Shown here: piece by piece, positions 35,456-43,612 of the stretch
How positions within the stretch are numbered: the stretch's first letter is position 1
How the letters are laid out: every line of letters begins with the position of its first letter
From: Actinomycetota bacterium
GTDB lineage: Bacteria; Actinomycetota; Acidimicrobiia; Spongiisociales; UBA5794
Assembly (NCBI GenBank): GCA_013151445.1
Contig: JAADIG010000074.1
Location: forward strand, 1 to 43,612
Length of the DNA: 43,612 nucleotides
Direction: 5' to 3'
The notes under the pieces: generated by a model
Database searches by the model: none
What the model saw: the letters and a program-made list of their open reading frames with translations, nothing else
Told to the model about the DNA's origin: nothing
Translations under genes and position numbers: made by a program

Positions 35456-37744
35456 GTGATTACTGGCGCTCGGTTGAGGGCCGCTCTCAGGGGAACCCTG
35501 ACAGGCGGTACCCAGGACCAGAAACTCGGCTCATTCCTCGGTGTTTTCACACCATCGATTCTGACGATCCTCGGTGTCATCCTCTTCCTCCGGACCGGCT
35601 GGGTTGTCGGCACCGTGGGTCTCATACCCACTCTTGTCATTGTCGTGATCGCCAACGTGGTCACACTCGTTACGGCACTTTCAGTCTCGGCGGTCGTCAC
35701 CAACATGCGCATCGGGAAAGGGGGCGCCTACTACGTGATCTCGCGCAGTCTCGGGATCGAGGTCGGTGCCGCGATCGGTGTGCCCCTGTATCTGGCTATG
35801 ACATTCTCCGTGACCCTTTACGCCTTCGGGCTCGCAGAAAGCATTTCGGTCGTATGGGCCAACGCCCCCCAGCGACCAATCGCTGCCGTCACGATTCTGG
35901 TGGTCGGCCTCCTCGCGGCGCGTGGAGCCGGGGCGGCGCTGCGCCTGCAGCTACCCATCATGGCCGGCATCATTTTGTCGCTCATCGCCCTCCTCATCGG
36001 AACGCTGGAGAACGCTACCGGGGACGCTGCAATGTTCTCCACACCGCCAGCCGGTGCCAATTTTTGGGCAGTCTTTGCGGTGTTCTTCCCGGCGGTGACG
36101 GGGATCATGGCCGGCATTAGCCTGTCCGGTGACCTTGAAAAACCCGGTAGGGCGATCCCAAAAGGCACGATCGCCGCAGTGCTCGTTGGTTTCGCGGTGT
36201 ACGCGACCGTCCCGATATTGCTGGCAGCCGCGGTGCCCCAGGCGGAGCTCGTATCAAACAATCTCGTCTGGTTTGACCTGGCCGGACCGCTGTCCTTCCT
36301 CATCCTTTGGGGGTTGTGGGGTGCGATTTTCGCATCGGCCGTCGGGAGCATTCTCGCCGCACCCCGCACGCTTGAGGCAATGGTCGACGATCGTATTCTC
36401 CCCCCGGTCCTGGCGACTCGATCCCGACTGATCAAGGGCCCGGGTGTGCCCCTGCTTATCAGCATCGTCCTTGCGCTGGGTGGGGTGGCGCTCGGCGATC
36501 TCGACGCAATCGCCCCGCTCCTGACAATGTTCTTTCTGACTACCTATGGCACCGTCAACCTCGTGGCGGGTCTCGAGGCACTCAGCGGCGATCCCTCCTA
36601 TCGGCCAACGTTCAGGTTGCCGTGGTGGGTTTCGATAGGTGGCGCTTTCGCGTGTTTCTCCGTGATGTTCCTCATCAACCCGCTTGCTCTGCTCGTAGCG
36701 CTGGTGTTTGAAGCGGGGCTCTACGTGTTCATGCGCCGCCGAGCAATGACGGCACCGTGGGGGGATCTCCGGCGCGGTGCCCTCATGTCCCTCGTTCGGT
36801 CGACCGCTATCAAGCTCTACCGGCTCCCCGAAGATCCCCGGAACTGGCGACCCAACATCCTGCTGTTCGCTGGCGATGTCGACCGCCGTTCGGAGCTTGT
36901 CAGGTACGCCGCATGGTTAGCGCAGGAGCGCGGCATCCTCACCGTCGTCAAGCTCCTTGTTGGGTCCATCGACGTGCTGGCGGTCGATCGAGCAGACGAG
37001 GCAGCGGCGTTACAGCGAGACCTCGACGAACTTGGTGTCGTGGCATTTCCCGAGGTGAATATCGTCACGGACTTCGAGTCGGGCGCAATCGCGGTTGCAC
37101 AATCCAACGGGATCGCCGGTATCGAATCGAACACTGTCATGTTTGGTTGGAGCGACAAACGTGAACGCCAGATTTCGATACTCACCGTCATCGAACAGCT
37201 CGCCGCTCTTGGCAAGTCGGCTGTCGTGGCACGCGTCGTCGGGCGGCATTGGAATGGTAGGCGTGGCGACATTCATGTCTGGTGGGGAGGCCTCGAACAG
37301 AACGGTGATCTCCTGGTGCTGCTCGCCCACCTGGTATCGCTCGATCCGACGTGGCGCGACTCCAACATTGTCATCAACAGCATTGCGACAAACGACGTGA
37401 CCAATGTCCAGAACAAACAGCTCCTCGACCAGTTGTGTAGTTCCGCCAGAATCAAGGCCACGACGAACACAATCCTCAAACCCGAGGGAATGACGGTCCG
37501 TCAGATGATCTGCGAGGTGTCCAAGGACGCCGGCGTCGTACTCCTCGGACTCCGTGGCAACGAACCCGGAGAGGAGGCCGAGTACGCCGAGCGGATGGGA
37601 GCGCTTATTGAGGGTCTTCCCACTGTGTTGTTTGTCCGAAACGCAGGGATCTTTCGTGGCGAACTCCTCGGCGAGACCACCGAAGACTCCTCAACGGAAA
37701 AGGACTGGGAGCAGGACGTCATCCCCGCCGACTCCGACCAGTAG
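35456..37744 (+). CDS. SLC12-like cation-chloride cotransporter/APC superfamily permease
   Basis: A 762-residue transporter with about twelve membrane helices in the first 430 residues and a cytoplasmic C-terminal domain of about 330 residues. The first helix FTPSILTILGVILFLRTGWVVG is very close to the signature of eukaryotic K-Cl and Na-K-Cl cotransporters, and the C-terminal domain begins with DPRNWRPNILLFAGD, the NWRP motif of that family. Ions carried cannot be read from sequence; a role in osmotic or potassium/chloride balance is inference. GGAG lies six bases before the GTG start. Confidence 0.88.
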   Translation: MITGARLRAALRGTLTGGTQDQKLGSFLGVFTPSILTILGVILFLRTGWVVGTVGLIPTLVIVVIANVVTLVTALSVSAVVTNMRIGKGGAYYVISRSLGIEVGAAIGVPLYLAMTFSVTLYAFGLAESISVVWANAPQRPIAAVTILVVGLLAARGAGAALRLQLPIMAGIILSLIALLIGTLENATGDAAMFSTPPAGANFWAVFAVFFPAVTGIMAGISLSGDLEKPGRAIPKGTIAAVLVGFAVYATVPILLAAAVPQAELVSNNLVWFDLAGPLSFLILWGLWGAIFASAVGSILAAPRTLEAMVDDRILPPVLATRSRLIKGPGVPLLISIVLALGGVALGDLDAIAPLLTMFFLTTYGTVNLVAGLEALSGDPSYRPTFRLPWWVSIGGAFACFSVMFLINPLALLVALVFEAGLYVFMRRRAMTAPWGDLRRGALMSLVRSTAIKLYRLPEDPRNWRPNILLFAGDVDRRSELVRYAAWLAQERGILTVVKLLVGSIDVLAVDRADEAAALQRDLDELGVVAFPEVNIVTDFESGAIAVAQSNGIAGIESNTVMFGWSDKRERQISILTVIEQLAALGKSAVVARVVGRHWNGRRGDIHVWWGGLEQNGDLLVLLAHLVSLDPTWRDSNIVINSIATNDVTNVQNKQLLDQLCSSARIKATTNTILKPEGMTVRQMICEVSKDAGVVLLGLRGNEPGEEAEYAERMGALIEGLPTVLFVRNAGIFRGELLGETTEDSSTEKDWEQDVIPADSDQ

Positions 37745-37760
37745 TAGTTCGCCCCGGAAG

Positions 37761-37865
37761 ATGACAGACGTATCCGACACCACTGGTATCGAGTTCACCG
37801 GGCATCTCAAGGCTGCGCCGCAACGTCACGCCCCCCCCACATCCCTCTCGGGCACAAACTGGTAG
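37761..37865 (+). CDS. Doubtful 34-residue ORF with an eight-C run
   Basis: A 34-codon frame (MTDVSDTTGIEFTGHLKAAP...) lies between the transporter and the oxidoreductase pseudogene. GGAAG abuts the ATG without spacing. It contains eight consecutive C at 37831-37838, a length-unstable tract. Given the decayed gene next to it, it may be part of the same decaying region. Confidence 0.2.
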   Translation: MTDVSDTTGIEFTGHLKAAPQRHAPPTSLSGTNW

Positions 37866-37895
37866 GGGCCGACAATCAACGAAAGTGACGACGTC

Positions 37896-38815
37896 GTGGG
37901 CAGACTAAAACTCGGAGTGGTCATCAACACTGTGGAGAACCCGCAATCTGGGTTGCTCCGTCCTGGCACGAAATTGAGGCCGCCGTCACCACGGCCGAAC
38001 AGGTTGGCTTCGACACTGTCTGAGTTCCCGATGAGCTGCAATGGGAAATCGAAGATTGGGGCGGTACGCGAGGTTGGTGGGAGGTTGTTGCCACCGTATC
38101 GGCTATCGCCCAAGCAACAACGACGATCAACGTCGGGACGTGGGTTCTCTCGGCGTTGCATCGCAACCCTGGTCTCACCGCCCGAGTCGCTGAAACCATC
38201 GACGAGATAAGTGGGGGTCGGTTCATACTCGGATACGGTGCGGGACACGCAGGTCGACAAGGCGAGGCGTTTGGTTTCCCCGCGGAGAAGATCGTCGGCC
38301 GCTACGAGGAGGCGCTGACCATCGTGACCGACTTGCTTGCCAACGGCTCCTCCACCGTCAGCGGCGAATTCCACACAACCATCGGCCAGGTCTTGGTGCC
38401 GAGAGGCCCACGACCCGGTGGGATTCCACTCATGCTCGGTGGCCAGGGACCGCGGACGATGCACCTCGCTGTGCAGCACGCCGACATATGGAGCACCTAT
38501 GCGAACGGAAGCTCCGAAGCAGACACATTCGTGCCCCTCATTGAGCGGCTGACCGCCATTTGTGAAACACATGACAGGGACCCGTCGACGTTGGCACGCT
38601 CCATTGGTATCTTCGTGCGCCCGTCGGGCACTCCGGATGACGCCCACACCTTTACATTTGGACCACCGCTTGGCGGCACCGACGACGACATCCTGAGAGG
38701 TCTGGAACGGTTTGCGGATATCGGTGCGACGCACCTTGAGCTGGCAGTGCCCGGCGACATGGCGCCGGCCATCGAGCGACTCTCCGGAGTTGTGGAAAAA
38801 GCAGCCGCCATCTGA
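37896..38815 (+). pseudogene. LLM-class flavin-dependent oxidoreductase, frameshifted and stopped
   Basis: The gene begins GRLKLGVVINTVENPQSG at GTG 37896. Near 37944-37963 the frame shifts as if one base were lost; in the next frame WHEIEAAVTTAEQVGFDTV continues the family sequence. A TGA at 38021 then replaces the tryptophan expected in FDTVWVPDE, and the frame continues cleanly through SALHRNPGLTARVAETIDEI, GGRFILGYGAGHAG and EIVGRYEEAL-type sequence to 38815. The whole is a bacterial-luciferase-like (often F420- or FMN-dependent) oxidoreductase of about 305 residues, broken twice. A TTG at 38156 could start a 219-residue fragment, but it would lack the first third of the barrel. Confidence 0.85.
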
Positions 38816-38857
38816 GCTCGGGGCGCAGCAAGTGGCACGGTGCGTCACCAGGAAGCG

Positions 38858-38887
38858 ACAACCCCGCGGGGAATCCCACGGGGCTGT
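38858..38887 (-). terminator. Hairpin immediately after tRNA-Leu
   Basis: On the minus strand ACAGCCCCG pairs with CGGGGTTGT (nine pairs, one G-U) around a 12-base loop that can itself pair GGG with CCC. It begins on the base after the encoded CCA. No T run follows. It is probably the tRNA terminator or the 3' trailer that is processed off. Confidence 0.5.
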
Positions 38888-38975
38888 TGGTGTCGGAGAG
38901 AAGACTCGAACTTCCACGGGATTATCTCCCACTAGGCCCTCAACCTAGCGCGTCTACCAATTCCGCCACTCCGAC
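38888..38975 (-). tRNA. tRNA-Leu (anticodon GAG), CCA encoded
   Basis: The minus strand folds into a class II tRNA: acceptor GTCGGAG/CTCCGAC, D-arm TGGCGGAATTGGTAGACGCG, anticodon stem CTAGG/CCTAG with loop TTGAGGG (GAG at positions 34-36), a long variable arm (TGGGAGATAATCCCG) and T-arm GAAGTTCGAGTCTTC. Discriminator A is followed by an encoded CCA. The tRNA reads CUC and CUU leucine codons. Confidence 0.97.
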
Positions 38976-38987
38976 GTGCGAACCGGG

Positions 38988-38993
38988 AGTATA
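38988..38993 (-). promoter_or_regulatory. -10 element of the tRNA-Leu promoter
   Basis: TATACT lies 12 bases before the mature 5' end, with TTGGTC 16 bases further upstream as a moderate -35. Transcription would start just before the tRNA. The promoter lies between the tRNA and the maoC stop. Confidence 0.55.
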
Positions 38994-39021
38994 CCCTGCC
39001 GCGGGTGCGGACCAAGTTCGG

Positions 39022-39462
39022 CTACTCGTAGAGGCGGACCAGCGATTGCACGACACATGCCGGACGCTCGGCACCCTCGAGCTCCACGGTGACATTGAGC
39101 TTAAGTTGGGCACCACCAGGAAACTCGGTGACTTCAAGAATCGTTGTGCGGAACCGGATCCGGCCACCCACAGGAATCGGGGTGATAAACCGTACCCGGT
39201 CCAAACCGTAGTTAATGCCCATCCGAACGCCCGCAATTTCGGGGGTGGGTGCGTAACGCGGCAGGAGGGATAACGTCAGGTAACCATGGGCAATGGTTCC
39301 GCCAAATGGACCTTCGGCTGCCCGCTCCGGATCGACGTGAATCCACTGGTGATCCTCGGTGGCATCCGCGAATTGCTGCACACGGCTTTGCTCGATGGTG
39401 ACCCAGTCACTGACGCCGTACTCGGTGCCTACCAGGTCCTCAAGCTCGTCAATGAGAGACAT
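39022..39462 (-). CDS. MaoC family (R)-specific enoyl-CoA hydratase
   Basis: A 146-residue single hot-dog-fold hydratase acting on enoyl-CoA thioesters. The hydratase 2 motif is intact: FADATEDHQWIHVDPERA with the catalytic Asp and His, then FGGTIAHGYLTLSLLP. YGLDRVRFITPIPVGGRIR is typical of the mycobacterial HtdZ/Rv0130 group. GGTGGG precedes the ATG. It lies 12 bases after oppF and may be co-transcribed, but a functional link to peptide uptake is not obvious. Confidence 0.9.
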   Translation of the reverse strand: MSLIDELEDLVGTEYGVSDWVTIEQSRVQQFADATEDHQWIHVDPERAAEGPFGGTIAHGYLTLSLLPRYAPTPEIAGVRMGINYGLDRVRFITPIPVGGRIRFRTTILEVTEFPGGAQLKLNVTVELEGAERPACVVQSLVRLYE

Positions 39463-39474
39463 TGCCCACCGTCA

Positions 39475-40575
39475 CTAGAACACCTTCCTCACAGCTGGGA
39501 AGTGGCACGCAACCCAGTGACCCTCCCCGAGTTTGGACAGCAACGGCTCATCGACATCGCATTTGCCGGTTACCGCGATCGGGCATCGGGTGTTGAACCG
39601 ACATCCAGGCGGCGGGTCGGACGGCGATGGGATCTCACCCTGGAGGATGATGCGCTCGCGGCTCCGCTCCAACTCCGGATCCGGGATCGGAACCGCCGAG
39701 AGAAGTGCATGGGTGTACGGATGCATAGGTTCGCTATACAGCGTGTCACGTTCGGCAAACTCCACGATCTTGCCGAGGTACATCACTGCTACCCGGTCGG
39801 AGATGTGGCGAACAACCGACAGATCGTGGGCGATAAAGAGATAGGTGAGACCGTACTCTTCCTGGAGATCCTGCAAAAGGTTCAGCACCTGTGCCTGAAT
39901 CGAAACATCGAGCGCCGAGACCGGCTCGTCGAGAACGATAAACCGCGGGTTCAGGGCCAATGCGCGGGCGATCCCGATACGTTGTCGTTGCCCACCGGAA
40001 AACTCATGCGGATACCGATTCGTATGCTCGGGGCTCAGCCCAACCACCGCGAGAAGTTCCTTCACCTTCTCGAGCCGCTCCTGCGCAGTGCCGACACGGT
40101 GCACGATCAGCGGCTCAGACACGATGCTGGCAACCGTCATCCGAGGGTTCAACGATGCATATGGATCCTGGAATACGATCTGAATCTGACGGCGTAACGC
40201 CCTCATCGTGGCGGAATCCGCAGTAGCGATATCGACGACATCGCTGACAATTTCTGTTCCCCCGCCGGGTGCGGCCACCTCGCGCTCGCGACGGAAATAC
40301 ACCTGCCCCTCGGTGGGCTCAAGCAGCCGCATCACACATCGGGCCGTCGTCGACTTCCCGCACCCGGATTCTCCCACCAATCCGAGCGTCTCCCCCTTGC
40401 GGACCTGAAAGCTGATGTCCGATACTGCGTGAACAGCCCCAACCTGACTCTTGAAGAAGATCCCCCGCTTGATCGGGAACTCCTTTACCAAATGGCTGAC
40501 GCGCAACAGCACGTCTTCAGGCATGTCTTCGGGGTCAGTTTCGGTTCCGTAAGAAATGACTTCCTCGGTCGTCAT
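39475..40575 (-). CDS. Peptide ABC transporter ATP-binding protein, OppF/DppF type
   Basis: The second ATPase of an Opp/Dpp importer, 366 residues. Walker A is GESGCGKS, the Q-loop [13 protein letters not shown], the ABC signature [15 protein letters not shown], Walker [13 protein letters not shown] and the switch histidine in FIAHDLSVV. The C-terminal oligopeptide-transporter extension with [13 protein letters not shown] and a further Cys pair is present; related proteins bind a 4Fe-4S cluster there. The ATG overlaps the oppD stop as ATGA. Confidence 0.93.
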   Translation of the reverse strand: MTTEEVISYGTETDPEDMPEDVLLRVSHLVKEFPIKRGIFFKSQVGAVHAVSDISFQVRKGETLGLVGESGCGKSTTARCVMRLLEPTEGQVYFRREREVAAPGGGTEIVSDVVDIATADSATMRALRRQIQIVFQDPYASLNPRMTVASIVSEPLIVHRVGTAQERLEKVKELLAVVGLSPEHTNRYPHEFSGGQRQRIGIARALALNPRFIVLDEPVSALDVSIQAQVLNLLQDLQEEYGLTYLFIAHDLSVVRHISDRVAVMYLGKIVEFAERDTLYSEPMHPYTHALLSAVPIPDPELERSRERIILQGEIPSPSDPPPGCRFNTRCPIAVTGKCDVDEPLLSKLGEGHWVACHFPAVRKVF

Positions 40576-41588
40576 TGTGCCGCCCCCTCCGGCGTGACGA
40601 GCTTGAGGTCAAGCTCGGCAGCGCGGTGACACGCAACGGTATGCCCCTCGACATCCGACGGACCGAGCAACGGTAGACGCTGCTGGCAGACATCGACGGC
40701 GAAATCGCAACGCGGACGAAAGCGGCAGCCCTGCGGTAGGTTGATCACCGACGGCGGTGCTCCCCGTACCGAGTTGAGACGGTGCTGCTGGGCGGCGTCG
40801 AGACGTGTCATCGAACCCAGCAGACCCCACGAGTAGGGGTGTTTCGGGTCATAGAAGATGTCGTTGGCCGAACCCGACTCAACAATGCCACCGGCGTACA
40901 TGACTTGCACCGTGTCACAGAAACCTGCGACCACGCCAAGGTCGTGGGTGATGAGCAACACGGAGGTCCCCCGATCGTCGGCGAGAGCAAGCATCAAGTC
41001 GAGGATTTGAGCCTGGGTCGTAACGTCGAGGGCGGTTGTTGGTTCGTCTGCGATCAATAACTCGGGATTGCACGAAAGTCCCATGGCGATCATCACCCGT
41101 TGGCGCATGCCACCCGAGAATTGGTGAGGGAAATCATCGAGGCGCGCCGCCGGGTAGGGAATCTGTACGTCCGCCAAGGACTGTGCCGCGATCTCTCGGG
41201 CATCGGACTTTGACACGTTCTGGTGCAGGACGATGGTTTCAACGAGTTGTTGACCGACCGTGTACACCGGGTTCAGTGACGTCATCGGGTCCTGAAAGAT
41301 CATCGCGATCCTTCCGCCGCGCACCTTGCGCATCTCATCCTCATGCAGCTCAAGAAGGTTGAGCCCATCGAAGTTGATGACACCGGTCACGATCTGGCCC
41401 GCCGGTGGTTCGATGAGTCCCATGATCGACATGGCGGTCACCGACTTGCCCGAACCCGACTCACCTACAACGCCCCGACGCTCACCACGGTCGATCGTGA
41501 AAGACACCCCGTCGACGGCCCGCACGACACCCTCCTCAGTAGCGAAGTAGGTGCGTAGGTCCTCGACAGCCAATAACACATCACTCAC
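40572..41588 (-). CDS. Peptide ABC transporter ATP-binding protein, OppD/DppD type
   Basis: The first ATPase of the importer, 338 residues. Walker A is GESGSGKS, Q-loop [13 protein letters not shown], signature [15 protein letters not shown], Walker [13 protein letters not shown] and switch region [10 protein letters not shown]. The C-terminal extension carries [20 protein letters not shown] lies eight bases before the GTG start, and the gene begins five bases after oppC ends. Functions as a pair with OppF. Confidence 0.93.
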   Translation of the reverse strand: MSDVLLAVEDLRTYFATEEGVVRAVDGVSFTIDRGERRGVVGESGSGKSVTAMSIMGLIEPPAGQIVTGVINFDGLNLLELHEDEMRKVRGGRIAMIFQDPMTSLNPVYTVGQQLVETIVLHQNVSKSDAREIAAQSLADVQIPYPAARLDDFPHQFSGGMRQRVMIAMGLSCNPELLIADEPTTALDVTTQAQILDLMLALADDRGTSVLLITHDLGVVAGFCDTVQVMYAGGIVESGSANDIFYDPKHPYSWGLLGSMTRLDAAQQHRLNSVRGAPPSVINLPQGCRFRPRCDFAVDVCQQRLPLLGPSDVEGHTVACHRAAELDLKLVTPEGAAQ

Positions 41589-41593
41589 GTCGG

Positions 41594-42592
41594 CTACTTC
41601 CGTTCAATCGTCTGAGTAGGGTCGAGGGCGTCTCGAAGACCGTCACCCATAAAGTTCACCGCAAGGACGGTTGCGACGAGGGCGGAAGACGACGCAAGGA
41701 ACTCCCACCAGAACCCCTTCGTAGCTACCCGCGCTCCCGCGGCGGACATCCCGCCCCACGTTGGTGTTGGTGGTCGCACACCAAAACCGAGGAAGGACAG
41801 GGCGGCTTCGATGATGATTGCGGTACCCACGACGAGTGTTGTCGCGACAATGATCGGACTCATTGCATTGGGCAGGATGTGGCGGAAGATAATCCTGCGA
41901 TCGTTCGAGCCGGCGGCACGGGCGGCCTCCACGAATTCCTTTTCGCGCAGGGAGAGGAATTCGGCGCGCACAATACGCGCCAATCCGCCCCATAACAGTA
42001 TGCCGAGCAGGAAGGCTATTACCCACGCCCCCTCCTTGAGGAACGCGGGGAGGACGGGAATCTGCGGCACCAACGATCCAAACACAATTGCGACCGGCAA
42101 TAGAGGAAGCCCCAGGATGACGTCGACGATTCTCATCAGCACTTGATCAACGGCCCCCGGGTAATACCCCGCAAGCGCACCAACGACCGTTCCGACCGTT
42201 GCGACGATCAAACCCGTCATGAGGCCGACGGTGAGCGATGCCCGTCCGCCGTGAATGACTCTGGACAGCACGTCACGACCGATGTCGTCGGTCCCAAACG
42301 GCCGGGATGTTGACGGTGGACTCTGGACAAGGAGAAGACCGGTCTGGGGATCGCGCAGCTGTGTGGCGGGATGCTCCAACAGCTTGCCACAATACGCATC
42401 GCGTTCCGCACAGGTGACAAATGGTGCGGCGAACACAATGGCGAACAGTAGGGACAGGAAAATCGCGGCGATCCGTGCCTGTTTATGCCGAGCCAGCCGG
42501 GTTCGAAAAAGGTCCCACTGAGTTACGGGTTCCGCCGAGATTCCCTCTGCTGCATCGAGAGAGACATCGGCGCCCGGAGAGCGGTCACTCAT
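41594..42592 (-). CDS. Peptide ABC transporter permease, OppC/DppC type
   Basis: A 332-residue permease. A cytoplasmic N-terminus of about 40 residues leads to the first helix (IAAIFLSLLFAIVFAAPFV), an exported loop with two cysteines (TCAERDAYC), the typical FGTDDIGRDVLSRVIHGGR, and the coupling loop EFVEAARAAGSNDRRIIFRHILPN. The chosen ATG at 42592 overlaps the oppB stop by 8 bases; a TTG at 42610 is open but less likely. The two loop cysteines could form a disulphide on the outer face. Confidence 0.92.
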   Translation of the reverse strand: MSDRSPGADVSLDAAEGISAEPVTQWDLFRTRLARHKQARIAAIFLSLLFAIVFAAPFVTCAERDAYCGKLLEHPATQLRDPQTGLLLVQSPPSTSRPFGTDDIGRDVLSRVIHGGRASLTVGLMTGLIVATVGTVVGALAGYYPGAVDQVLMRIVDVILGLPLLPVAIVFGSLVPQIPVLPAFLKEGAWVIAFLLGILLWGGLARIVRAEFLSLREKEFVEAARAAGSNDRRIIFRHILPNAMSPIIVATTLVVGTAIIIEAALSFLGFGVRPPTPTWGGMSAAGARVATKGFWWEFLASSSALVATVLAVNFMGDGLRDALDPTQTIERK

Positions 42593-43612
42593 AGCGGACC
42601 CGCGGGTCAAGCACGCCGTACAATATATCGGCGATGATGTTCATGAAGACGATGCCCATGCCGATCACCATCACAATCGCCATAATCACTGGGTAGTCCA
42701 CAGCGTTGATTGCTCCAATGTAGAGACGGCCGACTCCCGGCCATCCGAAAATCGATTCGGTGATGATTGCGCCGCCGATGATGCCGGCAACGTCGAGGGT
42801 GACGATCGTAACAATTGGCAGCAGTGCGTTACGCAGCGCATGTTTCACGAGCACCGTCCGGCGCGGAAGGCCCTTCGACTTTGCGGTCCGTAGATAGTCG
42901 CTATGAAGCACCTCAAGCATCGCAGCCCGCTGGAAACGGGCATACCCGGCGATCGAAATGAGCGCGATCGACAGAGCAGGCAACGCAAGGTGACGCACGA
43001 CGTCGCCGATCTGAGCGAGACGGCCAAGATCCCGATATCCGACCTGCGTCATGCCCACAGTGAAGAACAGCTTCAAACCGGTCCAGCGTTCGAGGTAGAA
43101 CGCCAACATCACCTGGAGGCCGGTGGCGACGATGAAGATTGGAGTCGAGAATGCAATGAACGATCCCAGCGTCCCCACCTGGTCAAAGAACGAATACTGC
43201 CGGACGGCCTGGAACACACCCAGTGGGAGCCCGATCACAAGGGCAAGCATCAGCGCGGTCACACCAAGGCGGAACGTTGCCCCTGCCGCACCAAACACGA
43301 GGTCCCACACGGGTCCGTCGCCACGGAAGGAGTCGCCCCACGCCATGGCGAAGTCGATGCGGCTCTTTGCAAACCAAAAGAAGGATACCCACATCACGAG
43401 GATCCCGAAGGCACGGAGTGGCCGCCACCAGGTTGCTTTGATCTTCGTGAAGAGGAGACCCACGGTCGCCGCCAGCACGGAACTAAACGCGATCCACGCA
43501 GACGCCCCCAAAACAACGAATCGGTCCGGAGAGATGAATCCGGTCAGCCATTTGAAGTACTGCTGCCAGAGGGGGAGGTCCAGTCCATATTTCACCGTGA
43601 GCTTCTGGATCA
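42585..43612 (-). CDS. Peptide ABC transporter permease, OppB/DppB type (5' end outside window)
   Basis: The partner permease, 342 codons visible, cut at its N-terminus by the window edge: codons before GTG 43595 (IQKLT) continue the family sequence, so 43595 is not the start. The visible chain opens KYGLDLPLWQQYFKWLTG, a normal OppB position, then has two additional hydrophobic segments (FVVLGASAWIAFSSVLAATV and PLRAFGILVMWVSFFWF) before the core. The core holds FRLGVTALMLALVIGLPLG, coupling loop YLRTAKSKGLPRRTVLVKHALRNALLP and the end DPRVRYE. Confidence 0.92.
   Translation of the reverse strand, partial: IQKLTVKYGLDLPLWQQYFKWLTGFISPDRFVVLGASAWIAFSSVLAATVGLLFTKIKATWWRPLRAFGILVMWVSFFWFAKSRIDFAMAWGDSFRGDGPVWDLVFGAAGATFRLGVTALMLALVIGLPLGVFQAVRQYSFFDQVGTLGSFIAFSTPIFIVATGLQVMLAFYLERWTGLKLFFTVGMTQVGYRDLGRLAQIGDVVRHLALPALSIALISIAGYARFQRAAMLEVLHSDYLRTAKSKGLPRRTVLVKHALRNALLPIVTIVTLDVAGIIGGAIITESIFGWPGVGRLYIGAINAVDYPVIMAIVMVIGMGIVFMNIIADILYGVLDPRVRYE

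Noticed and set aside
38021-38023. TGA recoded as tryptophan
   Set aside because: TGA is the normal stop of many intact genes in this window (for example pyrG, pup, prcB), so general recoding is excluded, and a frameshift is also present in the same gene.
38156-38815. Independent 219-residue oxidoreductase starting at TTG 38156
   Set aside because: The upstream family sequence is present but broken by a frameshift and a TGA, so this is the 3' part of a pseudogene rather than a complete gene.

Overview
The window comes from an Actinomycetota chromosome, most likely a deep-branching class such as Acidimicrobiia; that placement is inference. The direct evidence is a complete Pup-proteasome gene set (arc, dop, pup, prcB, prcA, pafA) followed by pafB and pafC, and the actinobacterial run tlyA, NAD kinase, recN, pyrG, Nudix. 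Base composition is moderately GC-rich and GTG starts are frequent. No transposase, integrase, prophage or CRISPR array is visible, and almost everything reads as core chromosome.

Layout. 1-5588 (minus): a tightly overlapping operon of a small protein, tlyA, NAD kinase, recN, pyrG and a Nudix hydrolase cut by the window edge. 5630-8365: a rhomboid protease (plus), a HAD phosphatase (minus) and a DUF1015 protein (plus); the 5' ends of the last two overlap. 8370-11334 (minus): an operon with a textbook promoter encoding a DUF4193 zinc protein, a polyprenol-phosphate glycosyltransferase, a GNAT acetyltransferase and an M20 peptidase. 11421-16268 (minus): a TatA/B-type subunit, tatC, a HelY-like helicase and a diacylglycerol-kinase-like lipid kinase. 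16413-25024 (minus): a zinc-ribbon protein, then pafC, pafB, pafA, prcA, prcB, pup, dop and arc. A ferredoxin is divergent from arc.

25458-27138 (minus): three small membrane or membrane-associated proteins, a 33-residue miniprotein and trmI, whose start is peculiar. 27239-31823: an MFS exporter (plus), then (minus) a BON/OmpA protein, a DivIVA-like coiled-coil protein and 4-hydroxyphenylpyruvate dioxygenase. 32083-35278 (minus): a nickel/cobalt-type transporter with an operator-like palindrome, a second MFS protein and a lipoprotein. 35456-38815 (plus): an SLC12-like transporter and a decayed luciferase-like oxidoreductase. 38888-43612 (minus): tRNA-Leu(GAG), a MaoC hydratase and an Opp-type peptide transporter cut at the right edge.

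How the genes work together. PafA attaches Pup to lysines, Dop removes it, ARC unfolds tagged proteins and feeds them to the PrcA/PrcB 20S core. Pup here already ends in Gly-Gly-Glu, so it needs no deamidation before ligation. PafB/PafC are WYL regulators of the DNA-damage response. The gene order resembles Mycobacterium tuberculosis but is more compact. The least ordinary signals are the trmI start with its in-frame upstream miniprotein, the palindrome over the nickel/cobalt transporter start point, the duplicated tail of the Tat subunit, the extra membrane segments in OppB and the fresh-looking oxidoreductase pseudogene.
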